Counted from the first letter of the stretch, positions 1 to 14,826 are shown. The stretch is 64,000 nt of DNA from Shouchella hunanensis (GCF_028735875.1 NZ_CP117834.1:2654001-2718000), one strand, 5' to 3'. The notes: a model not told the origin generated them from the letters alone. Made by a program: numbers and translations.

Positions 1-1002
1 GATCATGTCATTACGGCTTCTTACGATGATTATGAAGCTTGCAAAGAACTGGCAGCAATGAGTGATGTCATTACGTATGAATTTGAAAATATTGATGAAC
101 AAGCAGCCGCGCAATTATTGGCGGTTAGTGACTTTCCACAAGGATATCAAGTGCTGGCGACAACACAGCATCGATTAAAGGAAAAACAGGCATTACGTCA
201 ACTTCATGTGCCTGTTGCTCCGTTTGCTTCTATTCAATCTCTTCATGATCTAGAAGAAGCCGTTGCGATAACGAACTTTCCGGCGGTATTGAAAACGTGC
301 CGAGGTGGTTACGATGGAAAAGGACAGAAAGTGGTTCATACATGGGATGAACTGACAGAGGCCGCAGAGAACCTCCTTACTTATGGTGAGCTTGTTTTAG
401 AAGCTTTTGTTCCCTTTACTTGTGAAGTTTCAGTGATTGCAACAAAATCTCGTCATGGTGAGATTGCGATTTTTCCAGTAGTGGAAAACGAACACCAAGA
501 CAGTATTTTGCATCGTACGATTGTGCCAGCTCGTGTTAGTGAATTAGTGGAAAAGAAAGCAAAACAAATTGCCATGCAGATTGTTGATGGACTCGAAGTG
601 GTTGGGACGTTAGCGGTTGAGATGTTTGTAACAGTTGAGAACAAATTAGTTGTGAATGAACTTGCCCCTAGACCGCACAATTCTGGGCATTATACAATAG
701 AGGCTTGTAAGACCTCTCAATTTGAACAGCATATCCGTGCCATTTGTGGGTTACCACTAGGGGAAACGACGTTGCTAACTCCTGCTGTTATGGAAAATCT
801 ACTCGGAGAGCATGTTGCACCGCTTATGGAACGTTTGAATGAACTGAACAGCATTTCCCTTCATTTATATGGAAAGAAAGAAGCCAAATGGAAGCGGAAA
901 ATGGGTCATTTAACAGTGCTCGGAGAAGATACAACAAGGTGTTTGCAAACCCTTGATGCCTTTTGGGAGAAAAAAATGAAAGTCTTGGAGGAAATAGAAT
1001 GA
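1..1002 (+). CDS. purK: N5-carboxyaminoimidazole ribonucleotide synthase (5' truncated by window edge)
   Basis: ATP-dependent carboxylation of AIR to N5-CAIR in purine synthesis. The reading frame is open from base 1, before the first ATG at 58 ([22 protein letters not shown]), so the true start lies outside the window and roughly 45-50 residues are missing. ATP-grasp features are visible: [15 protein letters not shown], the acidic strand [14 protein letters not shown] and the late motif [14 protein letters not shown]. The stop overlaps the purB start (ATGA), so the genes are probably translationally coupled. The operon's own promoter and purine-responsive leader are not in view. Confidence 0.97.
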   Translation, partial: DHVITASYDDYEACKELAAMSDVITYEFENIDEQAAAQLLAVSDFPQGYQVLATTQHRLKEKQALRQLHVPVAPFASIQSLHDLEEAVAITNFPAVLKTCRGGYDGKGQKVVHTWDELTEAAENLLTYGELVLEAFVPFTCEVSVIATKSRHGEIAIFPVVENEHQDSILHRTIVPARVSELVEKKAKQIAMQIVDGLEVVGTLAVEMFVTVENKLVVNELAPRPHNSGHYTIEACKTSQFEQHIRAICGLPLGETTLLTPAVMENLLGEHVAPLMERLNELNSISLHLYGKKEAKWKRKMGHLTVLGEDTTRCLQTLDAFWEKKMKVLEEIE

Positions 1003-2297
1003 TTGAACGTTATACTCGTCCTGAAATGGGTGCCATTTGGACCGATGAAAACCGTTATCAAGCGTGGCTAGAAGTGGAAATTGTTGCGTGTGAGGCGTGG
1101 GCGGAGCTTGGCGAAATTCCGGAAGAAGATGTGAAAAAAATTCGTGAAAATGCGAGCTTCGATGTGAACCGAATCTTAGAAATTGAAGAGGAAACGCGCC
1201 ATGATGTTGTTGCATTTACTCGAGCCGTTTCAGAAACATTGGGTGAAGAACGCAAGTGGGTGCACTACGGTCTTACATCAACAGATGTTGTTGATACAGC
1301 GTTATCCTACTTACTGAAGCAAGCAAATGATATTCTTGCAGCTGATCTTAATCGATTCTTAGACATTATTAAACAAAAAGCAAACGAACATAAATTTACC
1401 ATTATGATGGGCCGTACTCACGGTGTCCATGCTGAACCAACGACGTTCGGTTTAAAGCTTGCTCTATGGTATGAAGAAATGAAACGTAATATTGAACGTT
1501 TTGAACATGCTGCAGAAGGTGTTCGTTTTGGAAAACTATCTGGAGCTGTCGGAACCTATGCAAATATTGATCCACGTGTAGAAGAAATTGTTTGTAAGAA
1601 ACTTGGGCTAAATCCAGCGCCAATTTCTACACAAACGCTACAGCGTGACCGTCATGCGGAATATATGGCGAGTTTAGCTCTTATCGCTACGTCGATTGAA
1701 AAATTCGCTGTTGAAATTCGTGGACTTCAAAAAAGCGAACTTCGAGAAGTAGAAGAGTTTTTTGCCAAAGGGCAAAAAGGCTCATCAGCAATGCCACATA
1801 AACGAAATCCCATTGGCTCTGAAAATATGACCGGCTTGGCTCGACTCATTCGCGGCTATATGAATACTGCTTATGACAATGTTGTACTTTGGCATGAGCG
1901 TGACATTTCTCACTCGTCAGCTGAGCGTGTTATTTTACCAGATGCAACCATTACATTAAATTACATGTTAAATCGTTTCGGAAACATTGTGAAGAATTTA
2001 ACGGTGTTTCCTGAGAATATGAAGCGAAATATGACACGTACGTACGGATTAATTTATTCCCAGCGTGTATTGCTCAGTTTAATTGATAAAGGGATGGTAC
2101 GTGAAGAAGCGTATGATTTGGTTCAGCCAAAAGCGACTCAAGCTTGGGAAGAAGGCGTGCAATTCCGCGAACTCATTGAAAATGAGCCGAAAATTACCGA
2201 CGTGCTTTCGAATGAAGAATTAGATGAGTGCTTTAATTATGAACACCATATGAAACACGTGGATACCATTTTTAATCGTTTAGGAATAAACGAGTAA
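999..2297 (+). CDS. purB: adenylosuccinate lyase
   Basis: Cleaves SAICAR to AICAR and adenylosuccinate to AMP, releasing fumarate in both cases. The 432-residue product matches the family length and carries the fumarase/aspartase signature [15 protein letters not shown] (catalytic-serine loop) and the upstream histidine motif [11 protein letters not shown]. The start is the ATG at 999, behind TTGGAGG and overlapping the purK stop. An in-frame start at 963 lies deep in purK and has no such ribosome site. Confidence 0.98.
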   Translation: MIERYTRPEMGAIWTDENRYQAWLEVEIVACEAWAELGEIPEEDVKKIRENASFDVNRILEIEEETRHDVVAFTRAVSETLGEERKWVHYGLTSTDVVDTALSYLLKQANDILAADLNRFLDIIKQKANEHKFTIMMGRTHGVHAEPTTFGLKLALWYEEMKRNIERFEHAAEGVRFGKLSGAVGTYANIDPRVEEIVCKKLGLNPAPISTQTLQRDRHAEYMASLALIATSIEKFAVEIRGLQKSELREVEEFFAKGQKGSSAMPHKRNPIGSENMTGLARLIRGYMNTAYDNVVLWHERDISHSSAERVILPDATITLNYMLNRFGNIVKNLTVFPENMKRNMTRTYGLIYSQRVLLSLIDKGMVREEAYDLVQPKATQAWEEGVQFRELIENEPKITDVLSNEELDECFNYEHHMKHVDTIFNRLGINE

Positions 2298-2325
2298 AAT
2301 TCGTTAACGAAGGGCTGATGACAAC

Positions 2326-3033
2326 GTGACAAAACAAGACTTGCTCTATGAAGGTAAGGCAAAACGCATTTATCGGACAGAAGAAGCAGACACACTTTGG
2401 GTGGAGTACAAAGATGAAGCAACAGCATTCAATGGTGAAAAGAAAGATACAGTTCTAGGCAAAGCAAAGCTAAATAACGAGATTTCTTCGCATCTTTTTA
2501 TGCGTCTTGCCGAGCAGGGGATTCCGTCTCACTTTGTTCGGAGATTATCTGACACAGAACAGCTTGTCAAACAAGTAACAATTATCCCGTTAGAAGTGGT
2601 TGTCCGTAATGTGGTAGCAGGCAGTATGGCAAAACGTCTTGGTATAGAAGAAGGAACAGCCCTTCCAAGACCCATTGTTGAATTTTACTATAAAGACGAT
2701 GCCCTCGGTGATCCTTTGATCACTGAGGACCATATCGGTCTTTTAGCAGCAGCAAGTCAAAATGAAGTAGAAACGTTAAAAAGGATGGCATTAGCGGTCA
2801 ATGAACAGTTGAGTGAATTATTTGACGGTATTAACGTTCGTTTAATTGATTTCAAACTTGAATTCGGACGCACAAAAGAAGGAACGATCCTTTTAGCGGA
2901 TGAAATCTCGCCTGATACATGTCGATTGTGGGATAAAGATACGAACCAACGACTTGATAAAGATTTGTTTCGACGTAATATTGGTAATCTTCAAGAAGGT
3001 TATCAAGAGATTTTAAATCGACTCACCGTTTAA
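2326..3033 (+). CDS. purC: phosphoribosylaminoimidazole-succinocarboxamide synthase
   Basis: Joins CAIR and aspartate with ATP to make SAICAR. The 235-residue protein has both SAICAR-synthetase signatures ([14 protein letters not shown] near residue 90 and [10 protein letters not shown] near 175). The start is GTG at 2326; the ATG at 2318 is out of frame. The ribosome site (GAAGGG) is rather far upstream. The gene follows purB after 28 bases in the same operon. Confidence 0.97.
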   Translation: MTKQDLLYEGKAKRIYRTEEADTLWVEYKDEATAFNGEKKDTVLGKAKLNNEISSHLFMRLAEQGIPSHFVRRLSDTEQLVKQVTIIPLEVVVRNVVAGSMAKRLGIEEGTALPRPIVEFYYKDDALGDPLITEDHIGLLAAASQNEVETLKRMALAVNEQLSELFDGINVRLIDFKLEFGRTKEGTILLADEISPDTCRLWDKDTNQRLDKDLFRRNIGNLQEGYQEILNRLTV

Positions 3034-3071
3034 AACAAGCAAACTATTAATCTACCTATGGGGGTAACGAC

Positions 3072-3323
3072 ATGTATAAAGTAAAGGTGTATGTAACATT
3101 ACGTGAAAGTGTTTTAGATCCACAAGGAGTTGCTGTAAAAGATGCACTCCACACAATGAACTATGCAGAAGTAGCAGATGTTCGAATTGGGAAGTATTTA
3201 GAACTACAGCTTGAAGATGTGGCAAATGTAGATGAGCGAGTAAAAGAAATGTGTGAAAAGCTACTTGCGAATACGGTTATTGAAGATTATCGCTTTGATG
3301 TGGAGGAGGTTGTCCCATCATGA
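3072..3323 (+). CDS. purS: phosphoribosylformylglycinamidine synthase subunit PurS
   Basis: Small structural subunit (83 residues) of the three-part FGAM synthase. It bridges the glutaminase PurQ and the synthase PurL. It begins [19 protein letters not shown], typical of the family, behind a TATGGGGGTAACGAC ribosome site. Its stop overlaps the purQ start by four bases (ATGA), which suits stoichiometric synthesis of the complex. Confidence 0.97.
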   Translation: MYKVKVYVTLRESVLDPQGVAVKDALHTMNYAEVADVRIGKYLELQLEDVANVDERVKEMCEKLLANTVIEDYRFDVEEVVPS

Positions 3324-4003
3324 AGTTTGCAGTCATTGTCTTTCCCGGTTCCAACTGTGATGCCGACATGTACCATGCTATTAAAGATGGATTAGGTGAA
3401 GAGGTAGAGTATGTATTTCATACTGAGACATCATTAGATGGTTATGATGCTGTGTTATTGCCAGGTGGATTCTCCCACGGAGACTATTTGCGTTCGGGTG
3501 CAATTGCTCGGTTCGCTCCTATTATGCCGGCTGTTGTGGAGGCAGCGAACGCTGGAAAGCCGGTGCTAGGTGTATGTAACGGATTTCAAATTCTACTAGA
3601 GTCAGGCTTATTGCCAGGAGCAATGAAGCGTAACATTGACTTAAAATTTATTTGTCGTAATGTCGAGCTTCGAGTTGAAAACAATGAGACAGTATTCACA
3701 TCTTCTTACAAGCAAGGCGAAACCGTCCTTATTCCAGTTGCCCATGGTGAAGGGAATTATGAGTGTGATGATGAAACGTATGAGAAAATGCTAGCCAACA
3801 AGCAAATCGTTTTTCGCTACAACGAGCATGTAAATGGTTCAAAAGCGCAAATTGCCGGAATTGTAAATGAACAAGGGAATGTGCTCGGTATGATGCCACA
3901 CCCTGAGCGAGCTGTCGATTCACTACTCGGAAATCAGCAAGGTCTGGCGCTATTTACATCGATTTTATCCAACTGGAGGGAATCTTATGTCACTACTTCT
4001 TGA
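3320..4003 (+). CDS. purQ: phosphoribosylformylglycinamidine synthase subunit PurQ (glutaminase)
   Basis: Class I glutamine amidotransferase that supplies ammonia to PurL. The nucleophile is Cys86 in [11 protein letters not shown], and the His-Glu pair lies in [10 protein letters not shown] near the C-terminus. Length is 227 residues, as expected. Its 3' end overlaps purL by 17 bases, so the Shine-Dalgarno of purL (GGAGGG) lies inside purQ. Confidence 0.97.
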   Translation: MKFAVIVFPGSNCDADMYHAIKDGLGEEVEYVFHTETSLDGYDAVLLPGGFSHGDYLRSGAIARFAPIMPAVVEAANAGKPVLGVCNGFQILLESGLLPGAMKRNIDLKFICRNVELRVENNETVFTSSYKQGETVLIPVAHGEGNYECDDETYEKMLANKQIVFRYNEHVNGSKAQIAGIVNEQGNVLGMMPHPERAVDSLLGNQQGLALFTSILSNWRESYVTTS

Positions 4004-6209
4004 GCCAAGTGCAGAAACAATTAAAGAGAAAAAACTTTATAAAGAAATGGGATTAACGGATGAAGAATTTACGTTAGCGGAAAGCATTGTCGGGCGCCCT
4101 TTAAATTTCACGGAGACTGGTTTATTCTCTGTCATGTGGTCCGAGCATTGTAGCTATAAAAATTCGAAAGTTTTGTTGAAAAAATTTCCTATAGATGGTG
4201 AAAAAGTACTGCAAGGACCAGGTGAAGGTGCTGGTATTATCGATATTGAAGACGAGCAAGCGGTTGTATTCAAAATTGAAAGTCACAATCACCCATCAGC
4301 GATTGAACCATATCAAGGCGCGGCAACAGGTGTTGGTGGAATTTTACGTGATGTGTTTTCAATGGGTGCTCGTCCAATTGCCTTGTTAAATTCTCTACGA
4401 TTTGGAGAGCTACAGTCACCTAAAGTAAAGTACTTGTTTGAAGAAGTAGTAGCGGGTATTGCTGGCTATGGCAATTGTATAGGCGTGCCGACTGTGGGCG
4501 GAGAAGTCCAATTTGATCCTTGTTATGAAGCGAATCCGCTCGTGAATGCGATGTGTGTCGGTTTAATTGATCACAAGGATATTCAAAAAGGACAGGCTAA
4601 AGGTATCGGCAACACAGTTATGTATGTAGGTGCAAGTACTGGTAGAGATGGCATTCATGGCGCCACGTTTGCGTCAGAAGAATTAAGTGATTCATCCGAT
4701 GAAAAGCGGCCAGCTGTGCAAGTGGGGGATCCATTTATGGAGAAGCTGCTTCTTGAGGCATGCCTTGAAGTGGTGAAATGTGACGCATTAATTGGAATTC
4801 AAGATATGGGTGCAGCAGGACTAACGTCTTCATCAGCAGAAATGGCGAGTAAGGCAGGTTCTGGTATTGAAATGAATTTAGATCTTGTTCCTCAGCGTGA
4901 AACAGGCATGACGCCTTACGAAATGATGTTATCTGAATCACAAGAACGAATGCTATTAGTCGTAGAAAAAGGGCGAGAAGACGAAATTAAAGCCATTTTT
5001 GAACACTGGAATCTCCATGCTGTTGAAGTTGGTGTTGTAACGGATGATCGTCGCTTACGTCTTCTTCACAACGGAGAAGTGGTTGCGGACGTGCCTGTAG
5101 ATGCACTTGCGGAAGATGCCCCGGTTTATCACAAACCATCCCAGGTGCCAGCTTATTTTGAGGAATTTCAAGCAGAAGCACCATTTGTACCAACTATTTC
5201 TGATGCAAAAGAAACGCTTGTTCACTTGCTTGCACAACCAACGATTGCAAGCAAAGAGTGGGTTTACCAGCAGTATGATCATATGGTGCAGACGAATACG
5301 GTTGTGTCGCCTGGATCAGATGCTGCGGTTGTAAGAATTCGTGGAACAAAGAAAGCACTTGCCATGACAACAGATTGCAACTCACGCTACTTATACTTAG
5401 ATCCTGAAGTCGGTGGAAAAATTGCGATCGCAGAAGCAGCAAGAAACATTGTTTGTTCAGGTGCAATACCACTTGGAGTGACGGATTGCTTAAACTATGG
5501 GAATCCAGAAAGACCAGAGATTTTTTGGCAACTAGAAAAATCAACAGACGGCTTGAGTGAAGCGTGTCGAGTGCTTGATACACCTGTAATTGGAGGGAAT
5601 GTTTCGCTCTATAATGAACGCTCTGGAGGTGCAGTCTACCCAACGCCAGTTATTGGTATGGTTGGTCTCGTTGAAGATGTGTCATACATTACAACGCAAA
5701 CGGTAAAAGAGGCTGGAGACATTTTATACGTCATTGGTGAAACGAAGCCAGAGTTTGGTGGGAGCGAGATCCAAAAAGTAATCCAAGGCAATTTATCCGG
5801 AAAAGCACCAACCATTGATTTAGAAGTGGAAAAAGATCGTCAACAGCAATTATTATCTGCGATTCGAGCAGGCATCGTTGCTTCTGCACATGATGTTGCT
5901 GAGGGTGGAATGGCTGTCGCCATTGCAGAAAAGCTATTCGGAACATCATTTGGCGCACAAGTGAATTGGACGAATGATGTAGCCGACTTATTTGCTGAAA
6001 GTCAGTCACGCTTTGTTGTAACAGTAAAAGAAGCGCACAGACAGCAGTTTGAACAAGTCGTTCGCGATGCAAAGCGTATTGGAACTGTAACAGCAGAGGA
6101 AACGCTTCAAATAACGACGGATGGAGAAACCATTCTGTCTGCTGCGGTAAAAGAACTTGAGTCAGCTTGGAAAGGGGCTATCCCATGTTTGCTGAAATCA
6201 AAGGATTAA
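3987..6209 (+). CDS. purL: phosphoribosylformylglycinamidine synthase subunit PurL
   Basis: Synthase subunit converting FGAR to FGAM with ATP and the ammonia from PurQ. The 740-residue length is the small Bacillus-type PurL, not the large fused enzyme, in agreement with separate purS and purQ. Visible motifs include the PurM/PurL nucleotide-binding segment [19 protein letters not shown] and the repeated half [15 protein letters not shown]. The start at 3987 follows GGAGGGAATCTT. Its end overlaps purF by 25 bases. Confidence 0.98.
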   Translation: MSLLLEPSAETIKEKKLYKEMGLTDEEFTLAESIVGRPLNFTETGLFSVMWSEHCSYKNSKVLLKKFPIDGEKVLQGPGEGAGIIDIEDEQAVVFKIESHNHPSAIEPYQGAATGVGGILRDVFSMGARPIALLNSLRFGELQSPKVKYLFEEVVAGIAGYGNCIGVPTVGGEVQFDPCYEANPLVNAMCVGLIDHKDIQKGQAKGIGNTVMYVGASTGRDGIHGATFASEELSDSSDEKRPAVQVGDPFMEKLLLEACLEVVKCDALIGIQDMGAAGLTSSSAEMASKAGSGIEMNLDLVPQRETGMTPYEMMLSESQERMLLVVEKGREDEIKAIFEHWNLHAVEVGVVTDDRRLRLLHNGEVVADVPVDALAEDAPVYHKPSQVPAYFEEFQAEAPFVPTISDAKETLVHLLAQPTIASKEWVYQQYDHMVQTNTVVSPGSDAAVVRIRGTKKALAMTTDCNSRYLYLDPEVGGKIAIAEAARNIVCSGAIPLGVTDCLNYGNPERPEIFWQLEKSTDGLSEACRVLDTPVIGGNVSLYNERSGGAVYPTPVIGMVGLVEDVSYITTQTVKEAGDILYVIGETKPEFGGSEIQKVIQGNLSGKAPTIDLEVEKDRQQQLLSAIRAGIVASAHDVAEGGMAVAIAEKLFGTSFGAQVNWTNDVADLFAESQSRFVVTVKEAHRQQFEQVVRDAKRIGTVTAEETLQITTDGETILSAAVKELESAWKGAIPCLLKSKD

Positions 6210-7597
6210 ATGAAGAGTGTGGTGTGTTTGCTGTATTTGGCCATAAAGATGCCGCGCAAATAACGTACTACGGCTTGCACAGTTTACAACATCGTGGGCA
6301 GGAGGGAGCTGGTATCGTCGTTTCTGACGGCGAAAAACTCTCTGCTCACAAAGGGCTTGGTCTCGTAAATGATGTCTTTAATCCAGATATTTTAGCGGGC
6401 TTGCACGGAAAAGCAGCGATTGGGCATGTTCGCTATGCAACAGCAGGTGGGGGTGGCTATGCGAACGTTCAGCCATTGTTTTTCAACTCGCAAAAAGGCG
6501 GCCTAGCTATTGCTCATAACGGAAACTTGGTTAACGCGAATCATCTTAAACATCAACTTGAAGCACAGGGGTCGATCTTTCAATCGACGTCTGATACGGA
6601 AGTGCTTGCTCACTTAATAAAACGTAGCGGCTATTATAGTTTAGAAGATCAAATGAAAAATGCGCTCTCCTCTTTAAAAGGTGCTTATGCATTTGCCGTA
6701 TTAAATGAACGCCAATTAATGGTTGCGTTAGACCCAAATGGATTACGTCCACTATCGATTGGACGGTTAGGTGATGCTTATGTGGTTGCGTCTGAAACAT
6801 GTGCGTTTGATATTGTAGGGGCATCGTTTGAGCGTGAAGTATTGCCTGGAGAACTATTAGTCATTGATGATACAGGGATGCGAAGCGAGCGCTTTGTTTC
6901 CCCTGGCAATCGTGCTATTTGCAGTATGGAATATGTGTATTTTGCAAGACCTGATTCGAATGTGGATCACATCAACGTTCATACGGCTCGAAAAAGTTTA
7001 GGAAAGCAGTTAGCAATTGAGTCTCCAATTGAAGCCGATGTGGTGACAGGTGTCCCAGATTCGAGTATTTCGGCAGCCATTGGCTATGCAGAACAAGCGG
7101 GCATTCCTTATGAACTTGGCATGATTAAGAACCGGTATGTCGGAAGAACGTTCATTCAACCATCACAAGAGTTAAGAGAGCAAGGCGTTAAAATGAAACT
7201 TTCCCCTGTTCGTGGTGTGGTAGAAGGAAAACGTGTCGTTATGATTGATGACTCTATTGTGCGTGGGACGACGAGTAGACGAATTGTCAACATGTTACGA
7301 GAAGCCGGTGCCGTTGAAGTTCATGTCCGTATTTCATCACCACCAATAAAGAATCCGTGCTTTTATGGCATTGATACATCAACAACAGAAGAACTCATTG
7401 CTTCTTCTCATTCAATCGAAGAAATGAGAGAAATGATGGGTGCCGATAGCTTGGCATTTTTATCAACGGAAGGGTTAAAAGTAGGAATTGGTCGCTCAGA
7501 AGCGATGCATAACTGCGGACAATGTTTAGCTTGCTTTACAGGAGAGTACCCAACGGAAATTTATGCGGATACGCTACATCCACATGCAAAACTTTAA
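6185..7597 (+). CDS. purF: amidophosphoribosyltransferase (PRPP amidotransferase)
   Basis: First committed step of purine synthesis: PRPP plus glutamine to phosphoribosylamine. The ATG at 6185 gives an 11-residue propeptide ([11 protein letters not shown]) followed by Cys12, the N-terminal nucleophile exposed by processing in the B. subtilis enzyme. The PRPP loop is [16 protein letters not shown]. Cysteines in the NPCFYGID and NCGQCLACF segments are those that bind the Fe-S cluster in the B. subtilis type. An in-frame start at 6167 is rejected because it would lengthen the propeptide. Confidence 0.98.
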   Translation: MFAEIKGLNEECGVFAVFGHKDAAQITYYGLHSLQHRGQEGAGIVVSDGEKLSAHKGLGLVNDVFNPDILAGLHGKAAIGHVRYATAGGGGYANVQPLFFNSQKGGLAIAHNGNLVNANHLKHQLEAQGSIFQSTSDTEVLAHLIKRSGYYSLEDQMKNALSSLKGAYAFAVLNERQLMVALDPNGLRPLSIGRLGDAYVVASETCAFDIVGASFEREVLPGELLVIDDTGMRSERFVSPGNRAICSMEYVYFARPDSNVDHINVHTARKSLGKQLAIESPIEADVVTGVPDSSISAAIGYAEQAGIPYELGMIKNRYVGRTFIQPSQELREQGVKMKLSPVRGVVEGKRVVMIDDSIVRGTTSRRIVNMLREAGAVEVHVRISSPPIKNPCFYGIDTSTTEELIASSHSIEEMREMMGADSLAFLSTEGLKVGIGRSEAMHNCGQCLACFTGEYPTEIYADTLHPHAKL

Positions 7598-7620
7598 GAG
7601 AAGAAGTGGAGGAATTCAAT

Positions 7621-8658
7621 GTGTCACAAGCATATAAACAAGCAGGCGTTGACATAGAAGCTGGTTACGAAGCTGTAAAACGTATGAAAGCCCATGTAGA
7701 ACGGACAAAACGACAAGGTGTATTAGGTGGTTTAGGTGGATTTGGTGGGAATTTCGACTTATCCCATCTAGGGCTGAAAGAACCTGTTCTTGTTTCGGGG
7801 ACAGATGGTGTGGGAACGAAGCTTATGCTTGCCTTTATGGCGAATCAGCATGATACAATCGGCCAAGATGCAGTTGCCATGTGTGTGAATGACATCGTTG
7901 TTCAAGGAGCAGAGCCGCTGTTCTTTTTAGATTATTTAGCTCTTGGCAAAGCCGATCCTGCTAAAATTGAAGCAATTGTCAAGGGTGTTGCAGACGGATG
8001 CGAATTAGCAGGTTGTGCTCTCATTGGCGGAGAAACGGCGGAAATGCCTGGGATGTACAGTGAAGAAGAATATGATTTAGCTGGTTTTTCTGTCGGTGCC
8101 GTTGAGAAAAGCCAGATGATCACTGGACAGTCTATCGAGGCTGGTGACGTACTTATTGGTTTGGCTTCAAGTGGACTTCATTCAAATGGTTTTTCGCTTG
8201 TCCGTAAGCTATTGCTTGAACAGGCCGGTCTTTCGTTGGAGAGTGTTCCTAAAGAGCTAGGAAAGCCGCTTGTGGAGGAACTGCTTACACCGACTAAAAT
8301 TTACGTCAAACCTGTTCTTGAAGCTGTCCGGTCGCAGCTTGTAAAAGGGGCAGCACATATTACGGGTGGTGGGTTTTATGAAAACATCCCAAGAATGCTT
8401 CCAGAAGGTTTAGGCGCAGAAATTGATTATGGATCATGGCCAATTCCTGCGATTTTTTCATTTATAAAAGATCAAGGATCGTTGTCGGATCAGGATCTGT
8501 TCTCAACATTTAATATGGGTATTGGTATGGTGCTTACAGTAACAGAAGAACGCCTTCATGAAGCAATTCGCTGTCTAGAAGACGCTGGAGAGAAAGCCTA
8601 TATTATTGGTAGAGTGACTGGCCAATCAGGTATTACAATTGGAAGTATTCAGCCATGA
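7621..8658 (+). CDS. purM: phosphoribosylformylglycinamidine cyclo-ligase
   Basis: ATP-dependent closure of FGAM to AIR. 345 residues with the family motif [13 protein letters not shown] and the glycine-rich early segment [11 protein letters not shown]. The start is GTG at 7621 behind GTGGAGGAATTCAAT. Reading further upstream in the same frame only runs antisense to nothing and through the end of purF, so it was not used. The last four bases overlap purN (ATGA). Confidence 0.97.
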   Translation: MSQAYKQAGVDIEAGYEAVKRMKAHVERTKRQGVLGGLGGFGGNFDLSHLGLKEPVLVSGTDGVGTKLMLAFMANQHDTIGQDAVAMCVNDIVVQGAEPLFFLDYLALGKADPAKIEAIVKGVADGCELAGCALIGGETAEMPGMYSEEEYDLAGFSVGAVEKSQMITGQSIEAGDVLIGLASSGLHSNGFSLVRKLLLEQAGLSLESVPKELGKPLVEELLTPTKIYVKPVLEAVRSQLVKGAAHITGGGFYENIPRMLPEGLGAEIDYGSWPIPAIFSFIKDQGSLSDQDLFSTFNMGIGMVLTVTEERLHEAIRCLEDAGEKAYIIGRVTGQSGITIGSIQP

Positions 8659-9235
8659 GGCTAGCGATCTTTGCCTCTGGCTCTGGTACAAATGCGGAGA
8701 ATCTGATTAAACAAACACAAAATGGATCAGCTAAAGGAGACGTTGTACTCGTTGTCAGCGATAAACGACAGGCGCCTGTTCTTAAAAAAGCAAGTCAATT
8801 AGGAGTAGAGACTGCAGAAGTCATTCCGAACAGCTTTGTAAATAAACAAGCATATGAAGGACACTTGATTGAACGATTAAACGCAGCTAAAGTAGAGCTG
8901 ATCCTATTAGCTGGCTATATGCGTCTGATTGGATCTGTACTCTTGCAAGCGTATGAAGGAAGAATCGTAAACATCCATCCTTCTTTGCTGCCGCATTTCC
9001 CAGGTCTTGATGCAGTTGGACAAGCACTTGAAGCAAAAGCAAAGGAAACTGGTGTTACCATCCATTATGTCGATGCAGGCATGGATACAGGTCCGGTGAT
9101 CGCCCAAGAAAAAATAGCGATTGCGTTAGATGAAAATCATGCTTCATTAACAAAAAAAATTCAAGCAGTCGAGCACCAACTTTACCCACAGGTTGTCAAT
9201 CAGCTTGTGGCAGAAAAGACTAGGGGAGAAAACGA

Positions 9236-9239
<4 letters not shown>
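8655..9239 (+). CDS. purN: phosphoribosylglycinamide formyltransferase
   Basis: Transfers a formyl group from 10-formyl-THF to GAR. 194 residues. The catalytic region is [12 protein letters not shown] (conserved Asn-His) and the downstream Asp motif is [11 protein letters not shown]. It overlaps purM at the start and purH at the end by four bases each, so three consecutive genes are coupled. Confidence 0.97.
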
Positions 9240-12045
<2,806 letters not shown>

Positions 12046-12050
12046 CACGA

Positions 12051-12090
12051 AACCAAGATAGCCAGGGGATGGGTTATCTTGGTTTTTTTA
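12051..12090 (+). terminator. rho-independent terminator of the pur operon
   Basis: Arms AACCAAGATA (12051-12060) and TATCTTGGTT (12075-12084), extended inwards by GCC/GGT, then a run of seven T. It begins six bases after the purD stop. Confidence 0.93.
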
Positions 12091-12144
12091 GGGAAAGGTT
12101 ACTAGTAATTAACAAAATTGAATGGCAGTCCTAGATAAAGCAAG

Positions 12145-12182
12145 ACCAAAATTGCCTAGAGAAGAGGCGATTTTGGTTTTTT
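12145..12182 (+). terminator. second, tandem terminator
   Basis: Arms ACCAAAATTGCC and GGCGATTTTGGT (one mismatch), followed by TTTTTT. It gives a second stop between the highly expressed pur operon and the spore-specific operon downstream. Confidence 0.85.
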
Positions 12183-12213
12183 GTATGGAAGAAACATAAA
12201 AAAACCTATTTGT

Positions 12214-12244
12214 GGCATTCCTAAATGAAGGTGATGTCATTTTA
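12214..12244 (+). promoter_or_regulatory. candidate sigma-G promoter for the germination operon
   Basis: GGCATT, an 18-base gap, then CATTTTA. This resembles the forespore sigma-G consensus (gnATR, 18 bases, cATnnTA) with one mismatch in the -35. Germinant-receptor operons are typically sigma-G dependent. The implied transcript would begin only just before the ribosome site, which weakens the call. Confidence 0.35.
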
Positions 12245-12267
12245 GCCGAAAAAGGGGAGGGATTCGT

Positions 12268-13728
12268 TTGGGGAAAATGGATATACAGACAACGATTGCG
12301 ACTCTGTCGAAGTCAGCGGACTTTGTCGTTGACAAGACGCACTCTAATCAGTCATTGCGTTATTATTACCTCTCTTCTCTTATGAGAGACAAGCACTCCT
12401 TTCACAAAGTGATTGAATACATAAAGACGAATAAACATGTTCCCATTGAAGAACTAGGAGCTCATTTACCAATTGAACGAGTAGAATCTGTGCATACAGG
12501 TGAAGAGTTTAGCACGCAAATTATGCGCGGGGCTCTATTAATTGGAAATCCAGACAAGCTCAATTCCTTTATCGCCCTACCATTAAAAAAGCATGATGGT
12601 CGTGAAGTAACGATTACCGAAAATGAGTACACCGTAGCCGGTCCAAAAGAAGGCCTTATTGAAGATCTTGATGTGAATTTAAACTTAATTCGGAAACGAA
12701 TTGCGGTTCCTGAATTAATTGTAGATGAAATGACGGTAGGTAGGTTAAGCAAGAGTAGGTTGGCGATGATTTATATAGAAGATGTTGCTGATAATCAACT
12801 TGTTCAAACGGTAAAGCAGCGACTTGCAGACATGGATTACGATGAATTCGTTGACATTACACAAGTAAGCCAGCTTATAACGGATAATCCCAATTCTCCC
12901 TTTGCCCAATTATTAGAAACAGAACGACCTGATCGGGTTGCTTCAAGTATTACAGAAGGAAAAGTCGTTCTAGTTCTGGACGGCTCGCCTCTTGCTTTAA
13001 TTGGTCCAACCAATTTAATTGAATTCTTTTCTTCACCGGATGATTACTATGATCAATGGCCAGTAGGAATGTTTATTCGTTTATTAAGAATTTGTGCGGT
13101 TATTTTTTCAGTCATTGCCACTTCTTTCTATATTGCAATTACAACATTTCACCATGAACTCATACCAGATGACTTGCTAATTACAATGGTGGCGACAAGG
13201 ATAGAAGTTCCGTATCCACCGATTGTTGAAGTGCTTATTTTAGAGCTGACGATTGAATTGTTACGGGAAGCAGGAGCAAGACTCCCTGAAAGAATCGGTC
13301 AAACAATCGGAATCGTTGGGGGTATCGTAATCGGTACTGCCATTGTTGAAGCATCGCTTGCCAGTAGTGTTCTTTTAATTATCGTGGCGTTAACGGCCCT
13401 TGCATCCTTTACCACACCGATTTATCAAATGGGAAATACCATTCGACTCCTACGTTTTCCGTTTATCTTGCTTGCGCAGCTCTATGGGTTTATCGGCATT
13501 TCCATTTGTCTATTGCTTTGTATCTATCATTTACTAACCTTGAAATCTTTTGGCCACCCTTATTTAACACCTGTGTACCCATTACGTATTAAGGACTTTA
13601 AAGACTCTTTTTTTCGATTGCCTATTTGGTTTCAGGGAAAGCGACCTGAGACATTACGGACAAAGAAGCAAGATCGATTTACACGCCATAAAAAAGTAAA
13701 AGCGAAGCAAGATATTGAAGAATTATAA
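12268..13728 (+). CDS. spore germination protein, GerA family (A subunit)
   Basis: A subunit of a nutrient germinant receptor, expected in the inner membrane of the dormant spore. About 250 soluble N-terminal residues precede a membrane domain with four or five hydrophobic segments. The family motif is PYPPIVEVLILELTIELLRE (residues about 312-331), followed by EAGARLPERIGQ. TTG at 12268 sits seven bases behind AAGGGGAGG; an ATG three codons later is an alternative. The GerA family is certain. Which receptor (GerK-, GerA- or GerB-like) and which germinant cannot be told. Confidence 0.93.
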   Translation: MGKMDIQTTIATLSKSADFVVDKTHSNQSLRYYYLSSLMRDKHSFHKVIEYIKTNKHVPIEELGAHLPIERVESVHTGEEFSTQIMRGALLIGNPDKLNSFIALPLKKHDGREVTITENEYTVAGPKEGLIEDLDVNLNLIRKRIAVPELIVDEMTVGRLSKSRLAMIYIEDVADNQLVQTVKQRLADMDYDEFVDITQVSQLITDNPNSPFAQLLETERPDRVASSITEGKVVLVLDGSPLALIGPTNLIEFFSSPDDYYDQWPVGMFIRLLRICAVIFSVIATSFYIAITTFHHELIPDDLLITMVATRIEVPYPPIVEVLILELTIELLREAGARLPERIGQTIGIVGGIVIGTAIVEASLASSVLLIIVALTALASFTTPIYQMGNTIRLLRFPFILLAQLYGFIGISICLLLCIYHLLTLKSFGHPYLTPVYPLRIKDFKDSFFRLPIWFQGKRPETLRTKKQDRFTRHKKVKAKQDIEEL

Positions 13729-13755
13729 GCATGTGAAGACGGAAGGAGGTTCACC

Positions 13756-14826
13756 ATGAATATAAAGAACCATCAAGTCTCATCTTTTTTTGCGCTTTTC
13801 CTTGTGTTCTTTATGCAAATTGGTGTTGGTATCTTTACGTTTCAAAAAAGTATAGCAGGAATTGTTGGAAATGATGGATGGATCGCCATTATGTTTTCAG
13901 CGGCAAGCGTTTTGGTGGTTATTCGTCTCATTTATTACATCATGGATGATGGAATGACAATTGCAGACATTCATACTCGTTTTTTTGGTAAGTATGTCGG
14001 AAAGATAGTCGACGTTTTCTTTATTCTCTATTTTTGTTTGTTCGCTTCTACCATCGTTGTTATTTATGTGGATATGGTCATCATTTGGGTATTTCCTGAC
14101 ATGTATCATGGAATTTTAATTTTTATTATGCTAGCACTAGCTTTGCTGTTCACACGTTCAGGCTTTCGAACCATTATGGGCTTGAGTGTGTTAACCATTT
14201 TTATGACAGTCCCGTTATTGCTGTACTCTAATTATCCTCAAGGCCTATTGCAAGTCCATAATCTTACCCCTGTTTGGAATCATTCCATACGTGACGTAAT
14301 GAGTGCATCAAGAGAGATGACGTTTCAATTTCTAGGATTTGAAGTGTTGTTAGTAGCGTTCCCTTTTATTAAAAATGCAAAGCATTCTGCTAAGTGGGCA
14401 CAATTGGGTGTTATATTGAGCATGTGTGTTTATTTATTCACGTATATTCTCGTTTACCTTGTATTCACAGAAAATCACTTAGTTAATATCATATGGCCTA
14501 CGTTATCCGTTTGGAGAATGGAGTATCTAGGTATTTCAATTTGGCTTCTTATCTTGCTGCCAAATATTTGTATGTATTTATGGGCCGCAAGCTATCTTGG
14601 GAAACGAACAATCGGTTGGAAGCAAAAGCATTGGCTATTGGTACTTGTCATCCTTGTTTTTACGAGTGCTTTGCTTGGAAGGCGTTTTTTTAGCTTAACT
14701 GAGGTGCAGCATGTCATTAATGAATTAGGCTTTTACACCTTGTATTTTTACATCCCCTTTCTCGCGGTTCTAACGTTTATTTTTAAAAAAAGGATGAGAC
14801 GCCATGCAAAAAAGAAGCATACTTAG
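13756..14826 (+). CDS. spore germination protein, GerB family (B subunit)
   Basis: B subunit of the receptor. It is an integral membrane protein of the amino acid/polyamine/organocation (APC) fold with about ten hydrophobic segments over 356 residues, and is probably the germinant-binding subunit. It starts MNIKNHQVSSFFALFLVFFM, typical of the family, behind GGAAGGAGGTTCACC. Its 3' end overlaps the C-subunit gene by 23 bases. Confidence 0.93.
   Translation: MNIKNHQVSSFFALFLVFFMQIGVGIFTFQKSIAGIVGNDGWIAIMFSAASVLVVIRLIYYIMDDGMTIADIHTRFFGKYVGKIVDVFFILYFCLFASTIVVIYVDMVIIWVFPDMYHGILIFIMLALALLFTRSGFRTIMGLSVLTIFMTVPLLLYSNYPQGLLQVHNLTPVWNHSIRDVMSASREMTFQFLGFEVLLVAFPFIKNAKHSAKWAQLGVILSMCVYLFTYILVYLVFTENHLVNIIWPTLSVWRMEYLGISIWLLILLPNICMYLWAASYLGKRTIGWKQKHWLLVLVILVFTSALLGRRFFSLTEVQHVINELGFYTLYFYIPFLAVLTFIFKKRMRRHAKKKHT

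Noticed and set aside
4735-6072. Several antisense open frames inside purL
   Set aside because: They lack ribosome sites and recognisable products and lie wholly within a strongly conserved gene; open antisense frames are common over such codon usage.
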